Source: Novosphingobium barchaimii LL02
GTDB taxonomy: Bacteria; Pseudomonadota; Alphaproteobacteria; Sphingomonadales; Sphingomonadaceae
Reading direction: 5' to 3'
NCBI RefSeq assembly: GCF_001046635.1
Contig: NZ_KQ130456.1
Coordinates: forward strand, 93,406 to 157,405
DNA: 64,000 bases
A model generated the notes under the pieces. That model was not told where the DNA came from and did no database searches. It saw only the letters and a list, made by a program, of their open reading frames with translations. Position numbers and translations under genes: made by a program. This document shows, piece by piece, positions 60,751 to 64,000 of the stretch (within the stretch, counting starts at the first letter, position 1; each line of letters starts with the position of its first letter).

Positions 60751-60793
60751 AAAACGGTCCGCTAGCGCCGCCGAGTCGCTAGCGGGCCGTTTT
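60751..60793 (+). terminator. Terminator after the cytochrome c gene
   Basis: AACGG-T-CCGCTAGCG paired with CGCTAGCGG-G-CCGTT, then TTTT overlap. The minus strand also ends in TTTT, so it may be bidirectional. Confidence 0.75.
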
Positions 60794-60899
60794 CGTCTTT
60801 CGGGGATGTGGCATATCATCTTCATCCCAGCGAAGGCTGGGACCGCTATCGGCAGAATGCACACTGTCGGCAAGATTGGAGCCGCCCCTCGCTTGGCCC

Positions 60900-61021
60900 G
60901 TCACCCTGAACTTGTTTCAGGGTCCATCATGCCGCTCGCCCAGTGTCATAATGGCACGCCGGATGTGCGGCTTGCTGCACAGCGGCAAGCCGGACGGATC
61001 CTGAAACAAGTTCAGGATGAC
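60900..61021. repeat. Inverted pair of REP-like elements
   Basis: 26-bp units at 60900-60925 and 60996-61021 are reverse complements with 24 of 26 matches. Each is itself a palindrome around CCTGAACTTGTTTCAGG. Between them is another inverted repeat, CGGCTTGC/GCAAGCCG. This is the layout of a REP doublet or BIME. Confidence 0.8.
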
Positions 61022-61114
61022 GACGCTGTTGACGATGGTGAAGTAGGCGCAGAATAGCCGCTCACCACTTCAATTGTGGTGGCACAATCCAGCAGCCCTG
61101 CCTGCGCCTATCGC

Positions 61115-61780
61115 TCAGCCCTGCCCCTTGAAGCCCTTGGCGATCACGTACCACTCAGAGGAGTCCTTGCGGCTCGCAGGCGGCTTGGCGTGCTTCACGC
61201 TGGTGAAGTGCTTCTTGAGCAGAGACAGCAGTTCCGTATCCGTACCGCCCGCCAGCACCTTGGCGACGAATGTACCGCCCGGCGCCATCGAATGGATCGC
61301 AAAGTCCACCGCCGTCTCGACCAGGCCCATGGTCCTCAGGTGGTCAGTCTGCTTGTGGCCAACGGTGTTCGCCGCCATGTCCGACAGCACGAGATCCGGC
61401 GGTCCGTCCAGCGCGCCTTCCAGCGCGGCGGGGGCTTCGTCCGCCATGAAATCCATCTCGAAGATGGTCACGCCCTCAATCGGATCGGTGGGCAGCAGGT
61501 CGATGCCAACGACCTTGGCCTTGGGAGCCTTGAGGCGCAGCACCTGGCTCCAGCCGCCCGGCGCGATGCCAAGATCGACTGCGCGGGTCACGCCCTTGAA
61601 CAGGTCGAATTTTTCGTCCAGCTCGATCAGCTTGTAGGCGGCGCGGCTGCGATAGCCGTCGGCCTTGGCTTTCTTGACATAAGGGTCGTTGATCTGACGC
61701 GTCAGCCAGCGCGCCGAACTCGTCGTGCGCTTCTTGGCGGTGCGCAGGCGCTCGCCGGGGTCTTTTCCTGAACGGCTCAT
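61115..61780 (-). CDS. rlmE: 23S rRNA (uridine-2552 2'-O) methyltransferase
   Basis: A 221-residue FtsJ/RrmJ enzyme. SAM motif VDLGIAPGGWSQVL; catalytic K-D-K-E tetrad represented by K in RAAYKLIEL, D in LVLSDMAAN, K in FVAKVLAGG, E in SSEWYVIAKG. It overlaps the ppx-like stop by 4 nt, so it is the second gene of that operon. Confidence 0.96.
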   Translation of the reverse strand: MSRSGKDPGERLRTAKKRTTSSARWLTRQINDPYVKKAKADGYRSRAAYKLIELDEKFDLFKGVTRAVDLGIAPGGWSQVLRLKAPKAKVVGIDLLPTDPIEGVTIFEMDFMADEAPAALEGALDGPPDLVLSDMAANTVGHKQTDHLRTMGLVETAVDFAIHSMAPGGTFVAKVLAGGTDTELLSLLKKHFTSVKHAKPPASRKDSSEWYVIAKGFKGQG

Positions 61781-63159
61781 CTTGCACCTATCGCGTTATG
61801 TACGGAACCGCGCACGCCGGGCGCGCGAATATGACCGTGGGAAGGACTGTGGGACGCGATCAGGCTGCGCAGAATGCCCTCGCGGATACCGCGGTCGGCC
61901 ACGCCAAGGCGTGCGGCCGGCCAAAGATCGAGAATTGCCTCGAGAATGGCGCAGCCCGCCACCACCAGATCGGCGCGCTCACGCCCGATGCACGCCACCT
62001 CGCGGCGCTCCTCAAGCGACATGGAGGACAGCCGCGTGCTGATGTCGCGCATTGATTCGGCCGGCACGATCAGCCCGTCGACCATGCGGCGATCGTACTG
62101 CGGCAGTTCCAGGTGCAGGCTGGCAAGCGTGGTTACGGTGCCGCTGGTGCCCAGCAGGCGCAGCGGGCCGTCCTGCCCCGCGCTTTCCCGCGCCGGGGCG
62201 ACGCGCTTGGAAAATGCCGCGAAACTTTCTGCAACGAGGCTGTGCATGTGGCGATAGCGGGCTAGGCGGTCCTCGCGCGTGGCGCCTTCGGGTGCGCAGC
62301 TTTCGGTTAGCGAGACGACGCCCCAAGGCACGCTCTGCCAGTCGAGGATGCGCGGTACGGTGCCGGTGCTCTCGATCAGGACCAGTTCGGTGGAGCCGCC
62401 GCCAATGTCGAAGATCATCGCCGGGCCCAGCCCTTCTTCAAGCAGGACATGGCAGCCAAGCACCGCCAGCCGCGCTTCCTCGCGGGCGCTGATGATGTCG
62501 AGCGCGATCCCGGTCTCGTCCCGTACCCGCTCGATGAATTCGGTGCCGTTGACGGCGCGCCGGCAGGCTTCCGTCGCCACCGAGCGAGCAAGAAAAACAT
62601 TGCGGCGCATCAGCTTGTCCGCGCAGATTCGCAGCGCTGAAAGCGTGCGCTCCATCGCCGCGTCGGAAAGCCGGCCCGATTGCGCCAGTCCCTCGCCCAG
62701 CCGCACCACGCGGCTGAAAGCGTCGATCACGGTGAAATTCTCTCCCGAGGGACGGGCGATAAGCAGGCGGCAATTGTTGGTGCCAAGGTTGATCGCGGCA
62801 TAGGCCTGGCGCGGATAGGGCGGCCCGGACGATGCTGCGGAGGGCGTCTGAGCCGGTGCCGTCGATACAGCGGGGGCGGGTGTCGCCGCAGGCTGTTCCA
62901 TCAGCTTGGCAGGGGCTGCGGGCACCTTAGGCACGGCTGGAGACTTGCCTGCGGCCGGAGTCCTGGACTTGTTTTCTGCGCGCGGCGCTTTGCCGGCCTC
63001 GGGCCCCCGCGCGCTCCCTGACGGGCGCGCCTTGCCCTTGGCTATGCCGGCGGTCTGTGGGCTACCAGGCGAACCAGCCTTGCCCTTACGACCTTTTCGC
63101 CGCCGTCCCGGGCGGCCCGACACTTCGACTTTCGCTGCCGGCGGATCTTGCTCCGCCAT
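61777..63159 (-). CDS. Ppx/GppA phosphatase family protein
   Basis: A 460-residue exopolyphosphatase or guanosine pentaphosphate phosphohydrolase relative. The domain begins YAAINLGTNNCRLLI (about residue 119), with phosphate motif IFDIGGGSTELVLI. About 115 N-terminal residues are Lys/Pro/Ala-rich, disordered and highly basic at first (GRPGRRRKGRKGKAG), which is longer than usual. It may bind nucleic acid or polyphosphate; that is inference. No C-terminal extra domain as in E. coli Ppx. Confidence 0.92.
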   Translation of the reverse strand: MAEQDPPAAKVEVSGRPGRRRKGRKGKAGSPGSPQTAGIAKGKARPSGSARGPEAGKAPRAENKSRTPAAGKSPAVPKVPAAPAKLMEQPAATPAPAVSTAPAQTPSAASSGPPYPRQAYAAINLGTNNCRLLIARPSGENFTVIDAFSRVVRLGEGLAQSGRLSDAAMERTLSALRICADKLMRRNVFLARSVATEACRRAVNGTEFIERVRDETGIALDIISAREEARLAVLGCHVLLEEGLGPAMIFDIGGGSTELVLIESTGTVPRILDWQSVPWGVVSLTESCAPEGATREDRLARYRHMHSLVAESFAAFSKRVAPARESAGQDGPLRLLGTSGTVTTLASLHLELPQYDRRMVDGLIVPAESMRDISTRLSSMSLEERREVACIGRERADLVVAGCAILEAILDLWPAARLGVADRGIREGILRSLIASHSPSHGHIRAPGVRGSVHNAIGAR

Positions 63160-63276
63160 GATTTCAATTCTCGATCATATATCATTCCGCCGGATAGGCG
63201 GACACCTGACCGCGATGCTAACGCCCTGCGGGCAAAGGCACAAGGCCCCCGAATTGCAGAACCTTGACCAAGGCAC

Positions 63277-63303
63277 TTGACGCGAATCAAAGCCGCATCT
63301 AAG
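63277..63303 (+). promoter_or_regulatory. Candidate tRNA-Gln promoter
   Basis: TTGACG (63277-63282) followed after 15 bp by TCTAAG and a GC-rich discriminator (GGGGAGCGCC). The spacer is short, so this is tentative. Confidence 0.35.
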
Positions 63304-63319
63304 GGGAGCGCCTCTCCGG

Positions 63320-63393
63320 TGCCCTGTCGTCTAATGGTAAGACTGCGGTTTCTGATACCGCCTATCGAGGTTCGAATCCTCGCGGGGCATCCA
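63320..63393 (+). tRNA. tRNA-Gln (CTG anticodon)
   Basis: 74-nt cloverleaf. Acceptor TGCCCTG pairs with CGGGGCA; anticodon stem GCGGT/ACCGC holds loop TTCTGAT with anticodon CTG; T arm CGAGG-TTCGAAT-CCTCG. The CCA end is encoded. The mobile junction follows directly at its 3' end. Confidence 0.95.
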
Positions 63394-63450
63394 GAGTTTC
63401 CCACATTCCAGCAATACCGCGCTCTTCGGAGCAAGGTCGAGCTACGTGTC

Positions 63451-63468
63451 GCACACCACTGTTGTACA
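63451..63468 (+). repeat. Direct repeat copy 1
   Basis: GCACACCACTGTTGTACA. The second copy, at 63532, differs at one position; copies are 81 bp apart. Confidence 0.8.
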
Positions 63469-63531
63469 CGAAGCCTTCCCCATCGTCGGGAAGCCTCGGA
63501 AATCGTGGGAGAAACGGTCCTGCCGACTGTA

Positions 63532-63549
63532 GCACACCACTGTTGCACA
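63532..63549 (+). repeat. Direct repeat copy 2
   Basis: GCACACCACTGTTGCACA, directly before the integrase remnant. These may be integrase arm-type or control sites. Confidence 0.8.
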
Positions 63550-63566
63550 AACGTTCGGGTCGACGA

Positions 63567-63743
63567 TTGCCGGGGCTATGGCGGCGGGGCACGATCTTTC
63601 AGTATCGCGTGAGGGTTCCAGCCGATGTCGCCACGGTGCTGGGCCGAAGTCACATCAGTCGGTCTCTGAACACTTCATCCATGCGTGACGCGAGACGCGC
63701 CCTAATTCTAACGGCCTATGTGTTGATTGCCACTGAGATGTGA
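63567..63743 (+). pseudogene. Truncated tyrosine-recombinase N-terminus
   Basis: About 58 residues, LPGLWRRGTIFQYRVRVPAD then VATVLGRSHISRSLNTSSMR, match the DUF6538-type N-terminal segment common in phage and island integrases. It starts perhaps at the TTG at 63567. The frame stops at a TGA (63741) exactly where IS21-like sequence begins, so the gene seems to have been cut by IS insertion. The rest may lie beyond the IS, outside the window. Confidence 0.65.
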
Positions 63744-64000
63744 CCCGGGGCGCCTATAAATTACCATTGAGAATTGACCCATGTTTTCCTCCCCTCCGGC
63801 TGCCAGTCGGAGGGTCTCGGAGTGATCGACATGGACTTACTCAGTGTGATCCGCCGGTGGCATTTCCGGCAGGAGATCTCCATTCGGGAGATCAAGCGGC
63901 GGACCGGCCTATCCCGCAACACCATCCGCAAATATCTGCGTTCCGATGCTGTTGAGCCCAGCTTCAAAGTCCCGGTTCGGCCGAGCAAACTCGACCCTTT
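63739..64000 (+). mobile_element. IS21-family insertion sequence, left end
   Basis: The probable terminus starts TGTGACCC at 63739 and contains a short repeated motif (TGACCC at 63741, and GAATTGACCCATG near 63772). The istA-type transposase gene follows. The right end is outside the window, so the terminus is only a candidate. Confidence 0.7.
63822..64000 (+). CDS. istA: IS21 family transposase IstA, N-terminal part
   Basis: Sixty residues are visible before the window ends. The helix-turn-helix SIREIKRRTGLSRNTIRKYL and the following SDAVEPSFKVPVRPSKLDPF are typical of IstA. Start is GTG at 63822 or ATG at 63831. IstA works with the ATPase IstB, which should follow. Confidence 0.88.
   Translation, partial: MIDMDLLSVIRRWHFRQEISIREIKRRTGLSRNTIRKYLRSDAVEPSFKVPVRPSKLDP

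Larger units (their letters stand above)
60726..61114. other. Intergenic region with terminator and REP pair
   Basis: No protein gene seen. It contains the cytochrome terminator and the inverted REP pair at 60900-61021. Confidence 0.6.
63394..63566. other. Non-coding DNA between tRNA-Gln and the integrase remnant
   Basis: A 173-bp stretch that holds two direct repeats and no supported gene. It is the place where attachment-site arms would be expected for an element integrated at the tRNA. Confidence 0.5.

Overview
The window is high-GC DNA from an alphaproteobacterium, most probably a member of Sphingomonadales (Novosphingobium/Sphingomonas-like). This is inferred from the gene families present (DUF4167 protein, small ParS-like antitoxin, MoxR/DUF58 cluster, N-anchored cytochrome c, infA with a Gly/Arg tail), from promoters of TTGACA-N17-TATATG type, and from short REP-like palindromes familiar from that order. 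No species call is possible from sequence reading alone. Almost all of it is ordinary chromosome; only the last ~600 bp is clearly mobile DNA.

Layout. 1-9 kb (minus strand): a Tat-exported M3 oligoendopeptidase cut by the window edge, metK, lnt, a DUF4167 protein with a repeat tract, prmC-prfA-hisS. 9-16 kb (plus): M61 peptidase, ppa, a tandem universal stress protein, a possible small RNA, and a full-length two-ATPase CDC48/VAT-type protein. 16-18 kb: orphan ParS-like antitoxin, infA from a TTG start, a small ORF, a cluster of hairpins including one with 27-bp perfect arms, a small charged protein and a cold shock protein. 18-28 kb: MscS channel, polA, small lipoprotein, serine beta-lactamase-like hydrolase, groES-groEL with a CIRCE operator, MATE transporter. 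28-35 kb: lipoprotein cytochrome c, a secreted protein, a LysR regulator divergent from scoAB, GST, epimerase, glutathione peroxidase, 3-mercaptopyruvate sulfurtransferase.

35-49 kb: rplJ-rplL lie on the minus strand, while rpoB-rpoC lie 4.5 kb away on the plus strand. The usual rplJL-rpoBC string is therefore split and inverted. Between them are an LtrA-like protein, a three-gene operon (secreted peptide, DUF2975, HTH regulator) whose promoter sits between two matching palindromes, and an Ala/Pro-rich membrane protein.

49-64 kb: ispG, a ZntB/CorA transporter, two GNAT acetyltransferases, and a tightly coupled operon DUF4129-DUF4350-MoxR-DUF58-SpoIIM-RDD with 4-nt overlaps at most junctions, a likely membrane or envelope chaperone system of unknown substrate. 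Then come pheA, an anchored cytochrome c, an inverted REP pair, rlmE-ppx, tRNA-Gln(CTG), a broken integrase start and the 5' end of an IS21-family element.

The most interesting items for follow-up are the bacterial CDC48-type unfoldase next to a candidate sRNA, the DUF2975 operon with paired operators, the coupled MoxR operon, the nested palindrome before metK, and the tRNA-Gln/integrase/IS21 junction.
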